Numbered from the stretch's first letter, positions 32,674 to 42,644 are shown. The stretch: 64,000 nt of DNA from Acetobacteraceae bacterium (GCA_004843165.1 CP039459.1:1565001-1629000); one strand, 5' to 3'. Notes: generated by a model not told the origin, from the sequence alone. Program-made: numbers and translations.

Positions 32674-33798
32674 TTGCTAATGCCATCCGTCTCTGGCTTT
32701 CCTCATGATTCTTCGAAAGAGAAGAGTTTTAAATGGTCTAAAACGCCTTTGAAAATTCTTCATTTAGGCGATTTCTTTTTTGATTCAAAAAGAAAATCCC
32801 CTTCGCAATTTCAAACATCGGGTAAAATCAATAATGGTTTGATTCGAAATGGGCACCAGCTCATCCCGTTTCCTTATCGGGAAATTGGCCGGCGTGGATT
32901 GGGCAAATATTTTTCAAAAATAAAATCTTTCCAGACTGAAAAATTTTTAAGGGAATTTATAGATTCCGCCTGTCCAGATATTTTGCTTTTGGCTAATGGC
33001 GTTGAAATTTCTGCACCAACATTACAGGAAATGAGATTAAAGCATAAAAATCTTAAAGTGGCGCAATGGAGCGGCGATGCGCTTTTTGAAGGGAAATCCG
33101 CCCAAAGGCTCAAAGCACATTATCCGTTTTGCGAGGCAACTTTCGTTTCAACGTCTTCCTCTGTGACAAAAGAATTTTTAGGGTTGAAAAAGGCAATCTA
33201 TTTTTTACCCAATCCGGTAGATTCCTCGGTCGAAACGGTCCGTAATTTTAAGTATCCCGTTTTAAGTAAAGATATTTTTCTCTCCTGCGGTCACCCAAAA
33301 GATAAAAGAGAAATTTGTGGGCAGGCATGGGAGATGGATCATTTTCTTTATTTTTTGTTAGAGAATTTACCTGAAAATATTGGTTTTTCCCTTGCAGGGC
33401 TTGGGGGGAAATCTTATGCCAGTGGGCATGAATATGCCAAAATTATACAGGCTGCGGGGATCGGTTTAAATCTTAGCCGTAAAGGAAATGAGCGTTTATA
33501 TAGTTCAGATCGTATGAGCCATATTGTGGGCAATGGGCTTTTGTGCGCACAGGAGCGGGAAAGCGGCTTTGATGAAATCTTTTTAGAGGAGGAAATGCTT
33601 TTTTTCTCTTCAAAAGAAGAGCTGATCGAAAAGCTGACTTATTTTGTACAACATCCTAAAAAAAGGCAGAAAACGGCCCAAAGAGGTTGGGAGAAATATT
33701 ATTCTCTTTTCAATGAATCGGCGCTTGCAGATTATATGGTACGGGCAATATTGGGGATATTAAGACCGGAAGAGCATTCATGGCATCTTTTGCCGTAA
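32674..33798 (+). CDS. predicted glycosyltransferase (CgeB/GT-B-like)
   Basis: A 374-residue soluble protein. An N-terminal Rossmann-like half (LKILHLGDFFFDS, then CPDILLLANGVE and LKVAQWSGDALFEG) and a C-terminal half with a nucleotide-sugar-type segment (GIGLNLSRKGNERLYSSDRMSHIVGNG) resemble CgeB/glycosyltransferase-1-like proteins. TTG 32674 is nine bases after 'aagga'; ATG 32680 is an alternative. It overlaps the O-antigen ligase-like gene by 19 bases, so both probably act in surface polysaccharide synthesis. Confidence 0.68.
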   Translation: MLMPSVSGFPHDSSKEKSFKWSKTPLKILHLGDFFFDSKRKSPSQFQTSGKINNGLIRNGHQLIPFPYREIGRRGLGKYFSKIKSFQTEKFLREFIDSACPDILLLANGVEISAPTLQEMRLKHKNLKVAQWSGDALFEGKSAQRLKAHYPFCEATFVSTSSSVTKEFLGLKKAIYFLPNPVDSSVETVRNFKYPVLSKDIFLSCGHPKDKREICGQAWEMDHFLYFLLENLPENIGFSLAGLGGKSYASGHEYAKIIQAAGIGLNLSRKGNERLYSSDRMSHIVGNGLLCAQERESGFDEIFLEEEMLFFSSKEELIEKLTYFVQHPKKRQKTAQRGWEKYYSLFNESALADYMVRAILGILRPEEHSWHLLP

Positions 33799-35006
33799 AT
33801 TTTGCGCTAAAAAAATCTTTAGCCCTTTTAAAAGACTGGCCCCGTTGTTTTCTTTTCTTTGTGGGTGCCGGATTGGTTGCACCCTCATTGCCTTTTTGGG
33901 CTTTGTTTTTTTATATTTTTTTCGTGCCGAGATTTTTATTTGAACTTTTTCAAGAGAAAAATTTCCAGCGAATAAAGGCCTTTTCTTTTCCTTTCTTTTT
34001 TCTAGCACTTTGTTTTCTTTCTGTTGGCTTAACCTCTTTCTTTTGGAGTGTTTCCGGGTATCAAGGCTGGCAATGGGGGATTGATTTTAGCTGTACCTCG
34101 CTGTTTCTTTTGGGGGCTTGGGTGGCGATACGGCAAATGCCTGAATTTCCTCAAAAAATGATGTCTGTTTTGCTCATAGGTGGAAGCTTAAATATTTTTC
34201 TTTCACTGTTTTTACGTCTGTTGGGGCGTAATATTGACCATTATGCGCCGCAAAGAATGGCTGGTTTTGGCATTTTTCATCCTGTTGTTTTCGCCGGTGA
34301 TTTTACGGGTCTCGGCTTGCTGTGCCTTATTTTTATGTTTTGTTACCGCCGGCAAGCAAAACAGAATTTTCAAAAACAGGATTTGTTCTATGTTTTTTTA
34401 TTTTGTTTCAACGGATTTTTTCTTGTTTTAACAGGGTGTCGTATGGCGTGGGGAGCACTTTTTCTTTCTCTTTTGATGTTTTTAAAATGGCAAAAACAAG
34501 CCATGATTTTAGGTGGCGCAGCATTTTTAAGCGTGATCTGTTTTGGGAATCCTAAAATTTTTCATTCTTTTTTAGGGCGGACAGATAGCGGACATTTTGA
34601 AATTTGGCAGAAAACATTGACGTATTTATCGCCAAGCACGCTCTTCGGCCAAGGGGTGCAAATGCATATGCTGATTCCTAATGGGAATGGGGGTTTTTTC
34701 GTGCATCCCCATAGTTTTTATCTCTCTCTTTTGATCCAGGGGGGAGCTGTCGGAACGGCATTTTTTGTGCTGGCTTGTGTCACTTTTTTCTTTTTTAGAA
34801 TAAAATCTGCTAAAAATGTGAAAATGTTAGCTTTTGCGCTTTACCCGCTTTTATGCGGTGTAACGGATCTTTCCTTTGTTTTTAAAGGCCCCTCGGAAGA
34901 GTGGATTTTAATTTGGCTTCCGCTTCTTATGGCCTTTTCCAGTTTTGAAAGAGGCCACGGAGAGGTTTTTTTAGAAACCGTGGCGGGTGAATTTTTCCCG
35001 CTCTAA
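33780..35006 (+). CDS. O-antigen ligase/polymerase-like membrane protein
   Basis: A 408-residue protein with about ten hydrophobic segments and a large periplasmic loop (about 270-320) containing HPHSFYLSLLIQGGAVG. That is the Wzy_C/WaaL-type loop with the conserved His. It is translationally coupled to the preceding glycosyltransferase. It likely joins or polymerises surface glycan; ligase versus polymerase cannot be decided here. Its last 36 bases overlap the convergent lipoprotein gene. Confidence 0.72.
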   Translation: MASFAVNFALKKSLALLKDWPRCFLFFVGAGLVAPSLPFWALFFYIFFVPRFLFELFQEKNFQRIKAFSFPFFFLALCFLSVGLTSFFWSVSGYQGWQWGIDFSCTSLFLLGAWVAIRQMPEFPQKMMSVLLIGGSLNIFLSLFLRLLGRNIDHYAPQRMAGFGIFHPVVFAGDFTGLGLLCLIFMFCYRRQAKQNFQKQDLFYVFLFCFNGFFLVLTGCRMAWGALFLSLLMFLKWQKQAMILGGAAFLSVICFGNPKIFHSFLGRTDSGHFEIWQKTLTYLSPSTLFGQGVQMHMLIPNGNGGFFVHPHSFYLSLLIQGGAVGTAFFVLACVTFFFFRIKSAKNVKMLAFALYPLLCGVTDLSFVFKGPSEEWILIWLPLLMAFSSFERGHGEVFLETVAGEFFPL

Positions 35007-35591
35007 ATGTTCCCGATTATATTTTAGCTGTGCTTCTGTGAGCTGGAAACCAATCATTAACGTATAATCATTGACCTGAAGGTCACTGCCGGTAGGTAAA
35101 TCAATATAGCGCACAGGGGCTTTGAAGACGATATTTTCATTCCGATTGGAGAGCGTACCTTCGCTGGGAAAAACCTTTTTATTGATGATTTTTCCATCTT
35201 TCACAGCCGCAATAAAATAAGGCAGGTTGATTTGGTCTGATTGGGAGGCAGGCCCACGGTCTACCCGAAAACTGATGCTAACATCAACACGTGTCATGGG
35301 ACGTTTTTTTTCATCCGGTTTGCTCTCACGGCAAACGCCATTAACCTCAATAATCTGCGCCTGCTGAATGAGATGAGAAAGGTCTTGGTCTTTTCCAGGC
35401 TCCCATGTGTAAATGTCACCCGTTCCCAAAGGAACTTCGACTTCAGGACATGCCGGCGCAAAGCCTGTACTGTCATCGGGATCAGCACAGGCTGAAAGCA
35501 ACGCCAAGCTTGCAAAAAGGGTGGTAAGTCCAAGACGCTGAAAAAATTTAGGAGGGGTTGTTAAAAAAGAGCCGTGCATGTGAAAAATCAT
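34971..35591 (-). CDS. predicted outer-membrane lipoprotein
   Basis: 206 residues at most. A signal peptide with lipobox LSAC (LTTLFASLALLSACADPDD, Cys near 34) precedes a beta-rich domain of ~165 residues. Two Cys near 48 and 86 may pair. The 3' end overlaps the convergent O-antigen ligase-like gene. The start may lie at the internal ATG four codons downstream. Function unknown. Confidence 0.65.
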   Translation of the reverse strand: MIFHMHGSFLTTPPKFFQRLGLTTLFASLALLSACADPDDSTGFAPACPEVEVPLGTGDIYTWEPGKDQDLSHLIQQAQIIEVNGVCRESKPDEKKRPMTRVDVSISFRVDRGPASQSDQINLPYFIAAVKDGKIINKKVFPSEGTLSNRNENIVFKAPVRYIDLPTGSDLQVNDYTLMIGFQLTEAQLKYNREHLEREKFTRHGF

Positions 35592-35749
35592 AACCGTAAG
35601 AGAAAGAAAAATCTTCTATCCATAAGAAATCCTATTTGCTTAGATAACATTTTACGTGTCTTTCAGAAAAGGGCACGACTATTTTAAGATTTTTGCGTAA
35701 GAACAAAGAACTTATTTTTCTGCCGTAAAGAATTCGGAGTCGTTATTTT

Positions 35750-36784
35750 ATGACCACAACATCTCATTTTGCTCCTCAAAGTGCGAATAAAGATTTTCCG
35801 CGATTAAAAGTTTTATTGGCAGGCCCAAGAGGGTTCTGTGCCGGTGTCGATCGGGCTATTCGGGTTGTCGAAGAGGCTCTGCGGCGTTATGGCGCCCCTG
35901 TTTATGTTCGCCATGAAATTGTCCATAACCGCACAGTCGTTGAGGCGCTGGAGGAAAAAGGCGCTATTTTTGTTGAGGAGCTCGATGAAGTTCCCCGTAA
36001 TGCGCATGTGGTTTTCTCTGCCCACGGCGTACCAAAATCCGTACCGGCCGAGGCGGAAACACGCAATTTGATTTATTTGGATGCGACTTGCCCTCTGGTC
36101 TCTAAGGTTCACCGTGAGGCGGAGCGCCATTTCGCAGGCGGTGGAGAGGAGAGGCGTCATATTCTTTTGATTGGACATGAGGGACATCCTGAAGTTGTCG
36201 GAACGATGGGACAGCTTCCACAGGGGGCAGTGACGCTTATTAATAATGTCGATGAGGCAAGAACGTATCAGCCTAAAGACTCCTCACGTTTAGCCTTTAT
36301 TACGCAAACGACTCTTTCTGTAGATGATACGGCAGATATTGTTGCTATTTTAAGAGAGCGTTTCCCACAAATTGAAGGGCCGAAACGTGAGGATATTTGC
36401 TATGCCACAACCAACCGCCAGCAAGCCGTGCAGGAAATTGCAAAAGATTGTGATCTGGTCATTGTGATTGGGGCACCAAATTCTTCGAACTCGCAACGTT
36501 TGAGAGAAGTTGCGGAACGCAAAGGTGCACAGAAAGCCATTTTAGTGCCGAAATTAGCAGATATGCAGTGGGATGCGATGGCAGGGGTTAAGACGCTGGG
36601 CATTACTGCCGGTGCTTCGGCTCCGGAAATTTTAGTGCAGGAAATTTTAGAGGCTTTGGCAAAACGCTATACGCTCGATATTGAGGAACGTATTGTGAAA
36701 AAAGAGCGGGTGAAATTCCGTCTGCCTTATCCGCTGTCTGAATCAGAAGAAGCAACGCATGAAGAGCAGGACGAAGAGGCTTAA
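35750..36784 (+). CDS. ispH: 4-hydroxy-3-methylbut-2-enyl diphosphate reductase
   Basis: [4Fe-4S] enzyme of the last step of the MEP isoprenoid pathway, giving IPP and DMAPP. Three cluster cysteines are at 30 ([12 protein letters not shown]), 114 ([11 protein letters not shown]) and 217 ([10 protein letters not shown]). The substrate-binding HEGHPEV and SSNSQRL motifs are present. 344 residues with a slightly extended acidic C-terminus. rnhA follows six bases after the stop. Confidence 0.95.
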   Translation: MTTTSHFAPQSANKDFPRLKVLLAGPRGFCAGVDRAIRVVEEALRRYGAPVYVRHEIVHNRTVVEALEEKGAIFVEELDEVPRNAHVVFSAHGVPKSVPAEAETRNLIYLDATCPLVSKVHREAERHFAGGGEERRHILLIGHEGHPEVVGTMGQLPQGAVTLINNVDEARTYQPKDSSRLAFITQTTLSVDDTADIVAILRERFPQIEGPKREDICYATTNRQQAVQEIAKDCDLVIVIGAPNSSNSQRLREVAERKGAQKAILVPKLADMQWDAMAGVKTLGITAGASAPEILVQEILEALAKRYTLDIEERIVKKERVKFRLPYPLSESEEATHEEQDEEA

Positions 36785-36789
36785 TCATT

Positions 36790-37248
36790 TTGTCTGAAAA
36801 AAAAATACAAAAGGTTGAAATTTGGACGGACGGGGGATGCCGTCCAAATCCCGGCCCCGGCGGCTGGGGGGTTCTTTTAAAATATGGTGAAACAGAGAAG
36901 GAACTTTGGGGAGGGGAATCGGAGACAACCAATAACCGTATGGAATTGACCGCTGCGATTAAGGCTTTGGAAGCTTTGAAACGTCCTTGTGAAATTACGC
37001 TTCATACCGATAGTAGCTATGTTAAAAACGGTATTACCAAATGGTTAAAAGGTTGGATTGCCAAAGGTTGGAAAACGGCCAGTAAAAAACCTGTTTTAAA
37101 TCAAGACCTTTGGGAGAAGCTCAATGAAGAAGTTTTCCGCCACCGGATTCAATGGAAATGGGTGAAAGGCCATGCAGGAGACGAAGGAAATGAGCGTGCA
37201 GATGTTCTCGCCACCCGTGGGATCGAGGAAATAACGCAAAAAAATTAA
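36790..37248 (+). CDS. rnhA: ribonuclease HI
   Basis: Degrades RNA in RNA-DNA hybrids. Catalytic carboxylates are visible in [16 protein letters not shown] (Asp 14), NRMELTAAI (Glu 52), HTDSSYV (Asp 74) and ERADVLA (Asp 138 or so); the WVKGHAG His is present. 152 residues, normal length. Start is TTG 36790, immediately after ispH, so one operon. Confidence 0.94.
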   Translation: MSEKKIQKVEIWTDGGCRPNPGPGGWGVLLKYGETEKELWGGESETTNNRMELTAAIKALEALKRPCEITLHTDSSYVKNGITKWLKGWIAKGWKTASKKPVLNQDLWEKLNEEVFRHRIQWKWVKGHAGDEGNERADVLATRGIEEITQKN

Positions 37249-37346
37249 AAAAAAGGGAAAAAATTAAAAAAAATGCAAAGAATCATATTTTCCCCCTTTT
37301 CTCCGTAAAAAGAATTGGCTAAAAGAAACTCAACAACACGGCATGT

Positions 37347-37422
37347 TCCCGAATAGCTCAGTTGGTAGAGCAAGCGACTGTTAATCGCTGGGTCGTAGGT
37401 TCGAGTCCTACTTCGGGAGCCA
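37347..37422 (+). tRNA. tRNA-Asn(GTT)
   Basis: 76 nt with encoded CCA. Acceptor TCCCGAA/TTCGGGA, anticodon loop CTGTTAA (anticodon GTT), T arm GTAGGTTCGAGTCCTAC. No integrase or duplicated 3' end follows it. Confidence 0.96.
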
Positions 37423-37581
37423 TTTTCTTTTAAGAAATCTTAGTTTTCTACCTGTTGAATCCAATTCCTAAAAATTAAATAGGCCATAGTTTTCTTGATA
37501 AGAAATATTTTCGTTTTTCTTGGGGCAGAGAAACTATCTGTTTGATTTTAGATATTCGACGCCGGATTAAAAAATATAATC

Positions 37582-37908
37582 ATGAGTCCGAATATGCGTG
37601 CGCATATTGACGCCCTTCGGCATTAGATAGAAAAAAAGAACGTCATTTGGAGCAATCCCTTTAATGTTTGCGAAGATTATTTAGAGCATTTTGAATGCCT
37701 GTGCATTGCTTGGGATAAATCAGCAAACACTTCTGATAAGACGGGTATTTCTAAAATATCTATTATCAGAATTGAAAAAGAGCAGACTATAGCAAGTTAA
37801 AGTAGCTTAGATGCCATACAATCTGCCTTAGAAATCGTCGCTATAAAACTCTTGCTGAATGATAATAGAGTGAGGGGGTACGCTTTAAATCGCCCCAAGG
37901 AGATATAA
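37582..37908 (+). pseudogene. XRE-type HTH regulator, two in-frame stops
   Basis: One frame from ATG 37582 to TAA 37906-37908 reads a decayed helix-turn-helix protein. It includes TGISKISIIRIEKEQTIAS, then a TAA (37798-37800), then SSLDAIQSALEIVAIKLLL. This matches the XRE pattern 'TGVSxxTIxRIExGxTxPSxxTLxAIxxALExxGVxF'. An earlier TAG lies at 37624-37626. The C-terminal half is clear; the upstream part is less so. The next gene starts one base after the final stop. Confidence 0.7.
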
Positions 37909-38439
37909 ATGAAGATTTCCAGTTTTAGTGTCCTCGCAGTTATTTTCTTTTTATCTCCTTCTTTGGTTTTTGCGGATATTTGTGAGGGCGTTGCCATTAC
38001 GCAATTTAAAGATGAAGGCGGCAATATTGTTCATAAAGGTGACCCTATAGAGCGCTTCCACGGAGATACATTTGATAAGAAAGGTAATCCTATTACATAC
38101 GCTCAGCATGGCGGATATGTATGGCCAGCCGATAAAGTAAAACTTTTAAATTGCCATGTAGAAAAAACGAGTAAGAACGGGAAGATAGAGGCTGATATTG
38201 TTTTGGATGATACGCCAGAAAACCAAAAAGAAATAAAATATCAAAAGGCTGAAGCTTTCTTAGAAGATGAAACAGGCCTTTGCAATGCCCAAAGCAGCAA
38301 CGCCGCCCGGGCCTATGCTTATGAGCCAGAGTCAAAAGTTGGCCGAATGACGATGATTTTTATAAATGGACGTTTAAAAGATAAGAACTTTCCAGAACCT
38401 GATTGGCCAGAGGGCACCATGTATGGGGATAATGATTAA
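37909..38439 (+). CDS. exported protein of unknown function
   Basis: 176 residues with a Sec signal peptide (KISSFSVLAVIFFLSPSLVFA, cleavage before DICEG). The mature part is polar, with Cys at the start (DICEG) and in LLNCHVE and GLCNAQ. No family recognised. It starts directly after the XRE pseudogene with 'aaggag' inside the pseudogene's last codons, suggesting they were once one transcription unit. Confidence 0.65.
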   Translation: MKISSFSVLAVIFFLSPSLVFADICEGVAITQFKDEGGNIVHKGDPIERFHGDTFDKKGNPITYAQHGGYVWPADKVKLLNCHVEKTSKNGKIEADIVLDDTPENQKEIKYQKAEAFLEDETGLCNAQSSNAARAYAYEPESKVGRMTMIFINGRLKDKNFPEPDWPEGTMYGDND

Positions 38440-38742
38440 ATTTCAAAGGGTACCAACAAACAAAAAGAAGCCAGCAAGCTATTAGGAGGGCTGGCTCTTT
38501 TCTTATGTATGTCCAGTTTTTATATACACTCAGCGCAGAGCAGTAGATGATATTCTGTCCTCTTGATTTCAATTTGATATCTTTAGACTCTTCTTCTAAC
38601 TTCATTTTAAGCTATCTCATATTCACGAAAAATCTTAAAAGAATATGGAATATTTTAATGCTTTATATGTGATTAAAAATATTTAAAAATGCGCCTTTCG
38701 AGATGGGATGGCGGCAGAGATTTTATTTGTGTAGGCAGTGAT

Positions 38743-39279
38743 ATGAAACAATTAAACAGCTTTGATTATTTTCTTTTGGCTTTAAAGAATTATGCCCGAT
38801 TTAGCGGGCGTGCCTCCCGATCTCAATATTGGTATTTTCATTTATTTAATTTTCTTTTTGCCTTTGCTTTTTATCCACTGGCTGTGCTTGCCGGTGTGGC
38901 AGACCATCTGCTTTTCGAGCAGTCTTCAATCTGTACGCTGTTCGTTTTGGTTTTAAACTGGGTTTATACTTTGGGCGTTTTAATTCCCGCTATTGCCGTT
39001 TCCGTTCGCCGCTTACATGATACAAACCGCTCCGGATGGTGGTTTCTACTGGGATGTACGATTATCGGTCTTATCCCGCTGATCATTTTCTATTGCCAAA
39101 GGAGCGATCTGGGAGAAAAACGTTTTGGAGTAGTGCCGGATAGAGATTTGGAAGAGCTGGAGCCGGTGGTTGTTATAAATGAAGATAATTTTGAAAAGAT
39201 CGAAAAACTTGCAGCATTGAGAGACAAAGGCATTTTAACAGAAGAAGAGTTTCAGCGTAAAAAGTTAGAATTGCTTTAA
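38743..39279 (+). CDS. DUF805 membrane protein with C-terminal SHOCT-like segment
   Basis: From ATG 38743, 178 residues. The N-terminal FDYFLLALKNYARFSGRASRS and later AIAVSVRRLHDTNRSGWW are DUF805 signatures; four hydrophobic segments follow the N-terminus. The last ~30 residues (IEKLAALRDKGILTEEEFQ) match the SHOCT helical hairpin. An upstream in-frame ATG (38689) would add 18 residues unlike the family, so I prefer 38743. First of four similar genes. Confidence 0.8.
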   Translation: MKQLNSFDYFLLALKNYARFSGRASRSQYWYFHLFNFLFAFAFYPLAVLAGVADHLLFEQSSICTLFVLVLNWVYTLGVLIPAIAVSVRRLHDTNRSGWWFLLGCTIIGLIPLIIFYCQRSDLGEKRFGVVPDRDLEELEPVVVINEDNFEKIEKLAALRDKGILTEEEFQRKKLELL

Positions 39280-39303
39280 GAAAGAATAGAAGGAGGGTGG
39301 AAA

Positions 39304-39714
39304 GTGAATGAGGTAGATTTTAAAAATTTAAAAAATCTTTACACCCTCAAGCAGAAAAATATTTTATCTAAGACAGAATATCAGACTGCCAAAGAAAAAA
39401 TTTTGAAAAGTTTCCATCGGGTAGAGCAAGGAAAGATAGAAAATAAGCAGGATTTTTTTGGAGAAAATATGCGCTTGCTTGTTAATGTTTTTTGCTTGGT
39501 ATTTTTAACGGTTACTTCCTTTGGAACCCGACTGATGGAATATTTCCCCTTTGTGCGATATGAAATATGGTTCTTATTGGCAATTGGCGTTCTTGTGATG
39601 GGGACTGCTGTAAGGCTTTTGACCAAAAAGGATGGACCTCTTATTGTGCCGATTATGGCGCTAATTTTTCTTGGAAGCTGCTTTTATTGGCAGATTACGT
39701 ACCTTTTTTCTTAA
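39304..39714 (+). CDS. small membrane protein with N-terminal SHOCT-like segment
   Basis: 136 residues from GTG 39304. Residues 1-30 (FKNLKNLYTLKQKNILSKTEY) are SHOCT-like but at the N-terminus; three hydrophobic segments follow (about 54-71, 79-97 and 110-135). It starts 24 bases after the first DUF805 gene, with 'aggagg' just upstream. Confidence 0.65.
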   Translation: MNEVDFKNLKNLYTLKQKNILSKTEYQTAKEKILKSFHRVEQGKIENKQDFFGENMRLLVNVFCLVFLTVTSFGTRLMEYFPFVRYEIWFLLAIGVLVMGTAVRLLTKKDGPLIVPIMALIFLGSCFYWQITYLFS

Positions 39715-39842
39715 ACAGCATATAAAAAGCCGGTGCCTTTTCCGGCGGTGATTGCTTTAAAGGCAAAAGATGGACTATTCTGAGGGGAGAAGCCTTTCGG
39801 CATAGAAATATAAGCGTTGTACGCAAAAACAGGAATATTATT

Positions 39843-40376
39843 TTGTCTCACTTTGTCCGAAATTCAGATTCAGAAAATCAAATCCGCAGGTTATCGGATT
39901 ATGAGCGTTTTTCCGCCATTTTCTGGATTGTTTTAGGCATTATTCAAATCCTTTGTTTAGTGACTTTTATTGCAGGGATTTGGAATATTTTTGCAGGTTT
40001 GGCACGTCTTAAATTTATTCCTGAAATTTTATCCCGAAATAAGAATGTCCCAGCCGCTTTCGAGGGGCTTTCTGGTTATATTATCATTGGTTTAGTTAAC
40101 TTCATTTTTGGTGGAGCTATTGGGCTTGTTTTCGTCGCTTTTGATCTTTATGTGCGGGATCAAATTCTTTCAAATCGAAATTTATTCGATGGAGAGGGGC
40201 AGATTTTTTCGGAAACTCTCGCTACAGGATCATTCGCAGCAGGAAAAACATCCTATGCGCCACGGGTAGATGATTTGAAACAAATCGAACGTCTTTTTGA
40301 AATGAAGGAAAAGGGCATTTTGACGCAGGAAGAGTTCGATCGGAAAAAATCAGAAATCCTTTCGGAGAATTTTTAA
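39843..40376 (+). CDS. membrane protein with C-terminal SHOCT-like segment
   Basis: 177 residues from TTG 39843. Two strongly hydrophobic segments (about 27-55 and 75-103), then a C-terminal SHOCT unit (LKQIERLFEMKEKGILTQEE). The core is not the DUF805 fold. Its stop lies three bases before the next gene. Confidence 0.65.
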   Translation: MSHFVRNSDSENQIRRLSDYERFSAIFWIVLGIIQILCLVTFIAGIWNIFAGLARLKFIPEILSRNKNVPAAFEGLSGYIIIGLVNFIFGGAIGLVFVAFDLYVRDQILSNRNLFDGEGQIFSETLATGSFAAGKTSYAPRVDDLKQIERLFEMKEKGILTQEEFDRKKSEILSENF

Positions 40377-40379
40377 GAT

Positions 40380-41072
40380 ATGCTTCAAAATCCTATGATT
40401 GAGCTTAAAAAAAGTTTTAATTATTTTCTCTTGGCTCTAAAAAACTATGCACAATTTTCAGGACGGGCAACACGTTCTGAATATTGGTACTTTTATGTTT
40501 TTTCGATATTGATTGATCTGGTCATTAATCTGTTGGGTTTTGCCCTTAAAAATCTGAATAGTGCTTCTTTTCATCTAAATTCAGTTATTTTGCAGATCCC
40601 TGAAATGCTGGATTTGTTTCTAATGTTCTTCCTTCTTGTCCCAAGCATTGCGATTGCCTGCCGCCGGTTGCATGATCGAAACTTATCGGGCTGGTTTCAG
40701 ATTTTAGAAATAATGTTAAGCCTGTTTTTCAGCCTGTTATTTGCCATGAGTTTTGTCTCCATTTTTTATGAGACACTCAGTGCTGATGCGCAACAGCAAG
40801 AAATTGGTACGCTATTTTTTAATGATTTTTTTGCAACGCTTGCATCGACTTTAAGCGGGTTGGCCTTTTACTCTCAAAAGGGAACATTGGGTGATAACCG
40901 TTTTGGAAAAGAATCCCTTGAAAATGCAGAGGCTCCTTTAGCGCCTGCAGCATTGTCAGTGCCGATAACGGCAGAAGAAATTTCTATCTTAGAGAAAATG
41001 CTAGATTTGCGAGAAAAAGGCATTTTGACAGAAGAAGAATTTCAAGATGCCAAAATGAGAGTTTTAAAATAA
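40380..41072 (+). CDS. DUF805 membrane protein with C-terminal SHOCT-like segment
   Basis: 230 residues. It starts with FNYFLLALKNYAQFSGRATRSEYW, nearly the same as the gene at 38743, has the second DUF805 motif IAIACRRLHDRNLSGW, four hydrophobic segments and a SHOCT tail (ISILEKMLDLREKGILTEEE). Evidently a paralogue of the first gene in the cluster. DUF805 function is unknown; SHOCT segments are thought to mediate oligomerisation. Confidence 0.8.
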   Translation: MLQNPMIELKKSFNYFLLALKNYAQFSGRATRSEYWYFYVFSILIDLVINLLGFALKNLNSASFHLNSVILQIPEMLDLFLMFFLLVPSIAIACRRLHDRNLSGWFQILEIMLSLFFSLLFAMSFVSIFYETLSADAQQQEIGTLFFNDFFATLASTLSGLAFYSQKGTLGDNRFGKESLENAEAPLAPAALSVPITAEEISILEKMLDLREKGILTEEEFQDAKMRVLK

Positions 41073-41204
41073 GAGATCATCCTTCTTTTGAGACTTATTT
41101 TTCTTTCATTCTTTCCTTTTTCCCTTCTTTTGTGAAATACAGGGGAGCGATGAAGCTTTTAAGAAGTCTCATCCCATTTTCTGAAATTTCTAGGATAAGA
41201 TGAA

Positions 41205-42644
41205 ATGCCGTCACCGTCTGCTTGTGAAGAATTATCTGCACCTTTTGAAAAGGAAGCGGGAGCAGCCGTTGCCGTGCGTCCTATTCTTGGGGTGCGTCAG
41301 CTCATTACTCTTGGCGTTGGGGCAACTTTAGGCGCAGGACTCTTTTCTATTACGGGGATTGCCGCCGGGCAGTGTAGTGGGGCGGCTGTTTCGCTTTCTT
41401 TTATTTTTGCAGCTTTTGCCTGTTCCTTGATTGGACTTTGCTACGCTGAACTGGCCTCAATGTTTCCAAACGCATCTGGCTCTGCTTATGCCTATGCCTC
41501 CGAAGGGTTGGGAAAATTTGTTGCTTGGGTTCTCGTCTGGTGCCTGGTTGCAAGCTATCTTTGCTGTATTGCAACAGTAGCCTCAAGCTGGAGCAGTTAT
41601 TTAGCCTCTCTTTTGGGGGAGTGGGGGATTAACCTTGATCTTCGTTTTTGGAAATCAACTGGCACGCTCATTCCCCTTGCAGATGGACATTCGGTCCGTG
41701 CTTTTGGAAATTTTCCGGCGATGATCGGTATGTTTCTGGTCAGTTTTTTGCTGTTGCGTGGCTCTCAGGAATCCGCTTGGATTAACAGTTTGATTGTTAG
41801 TTTAAAGGTTGGAATTATTGCGATTGTTGTGATCTGCTGTTTTAAAGGCATTCAACCTGCAAATTATCATCCTTTTATTCCTGAAAATACAGGAAATTTT
41901 GGTGATTTCGGTTGGAGTGGCGTTGCCCGTGGCGCTGTTTTGGTTTTCTTTTCTTTTATCGGTTTTGATATTGTTGCGTCTGCTGCGAGAGAAACAAAAA
42001 ATCCGCAACGAACTTTGCCGATCGCCATTTTAGGCACTTTATTTGCAATTACCTTCATTTCTGTTGTCTTCTCGATCGCTTTACTGGGGGTCGTCAATTA
42101 TCAACTTCTTTCCCATGATGCCAGTCCTGTCGGAACGGCAATGAATCTTCTTCATCTGCCATTGATCGGCGCTGTGGTAAAAATTGGTGTGTTAATTGGA
42201 TTTATTGCAGGGCTGTATGGGTTGCTTTACGGGCAGATCAGAGTTGTTCAGCATGTTGCCGAAGATGGTTTAATTCCTCAGATTTTTGCAAAATTAAATC
42301 CCAAGCACGTACCTGCACCTGCACTTTTATTTTTAACAATATTAATTACGATTTTAGCTGTTTCCCTGCCGGTGCCTTTTTTGGGAAGCATGACTTCGGT
42401 TGGGATTATTTTAGCCTTTTTACTTGTCTGTGCTTCTGTGATTGCTTTGAGAATTAAAAGACCGGATGCAGAACGTCCCTTTAAAGTTTTTGCTGGAACA
42501 TATCTTGTACCGGGAAGTGCTATTTTGGTTTGTTTTGGTGGTCTTATGACTGTTGCACCGACCTGCTGGCTTTATCTCAGTATATGGATTTTTCTCGGGA
42601 TCATGGTCTATGTTTTTTATGGTCGGAAACAGTTACCACACTGA
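41205..42644 (+). CDS. APC-superfamily amino-acid permease
   Basis: A 479-residue inner-membrane transporter with about twelve hydrophobic segments. The first helix carries GVGATLGAGLFSITG, the unwound substrate-binding glycine motif. FFSFIGFDIVASAARETKNPQRTLP is typical of the cationic amino-acid transporter (CAT/YfnA-like) branch. Exact substrate unknown. Confidence 0.85.
   Translation: MPSPSACEELSAPFEKEAGAAVAVRPILGVRQLITLGVGATLGAGLFSITGIAAGQCSGAAVSLSFIFAAFACSLIGLCYAELASMFPNASGSAYAYASEGLGKFVAWVLVWCLVASYLCCIATVASSWSSYLASLLGEWGINLDLRFWKSTGTLIPLADGHSVRAFGNFPAMIGMFLVSFLLLRGSQESAWINSLIVSLKVGIIAIVVICCFKGIQPANYHPFIPENTGNFGDFGWSGVARGAVLVFFSFIGFDIVASAARETKNPQRTLPIAILGTLFAITFISVVFSIALLGVVNYQLLSHDASPVGTAMNLLHLPLIGAVVKIGVLIGFIAGLYGLLYGQIRVVQHVAEDGLIPQIFAKLNPKHVPAPALLFLTILITILAVSLPVPFLGSMTSVGIILAFLLVCASVIALRIKRPDAERPFKVFAGTYLVPGSAILVCFGGLMTVAPTCWLYLSIWIFLGIMVYVFYGRKQLPH

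Noticed and set aside
37347-37908. tRNA-Asn as a second integration site
   Set aside because: No integrase and no duplicated tRNA 3' end were found downstream; only a dead regulator gene.
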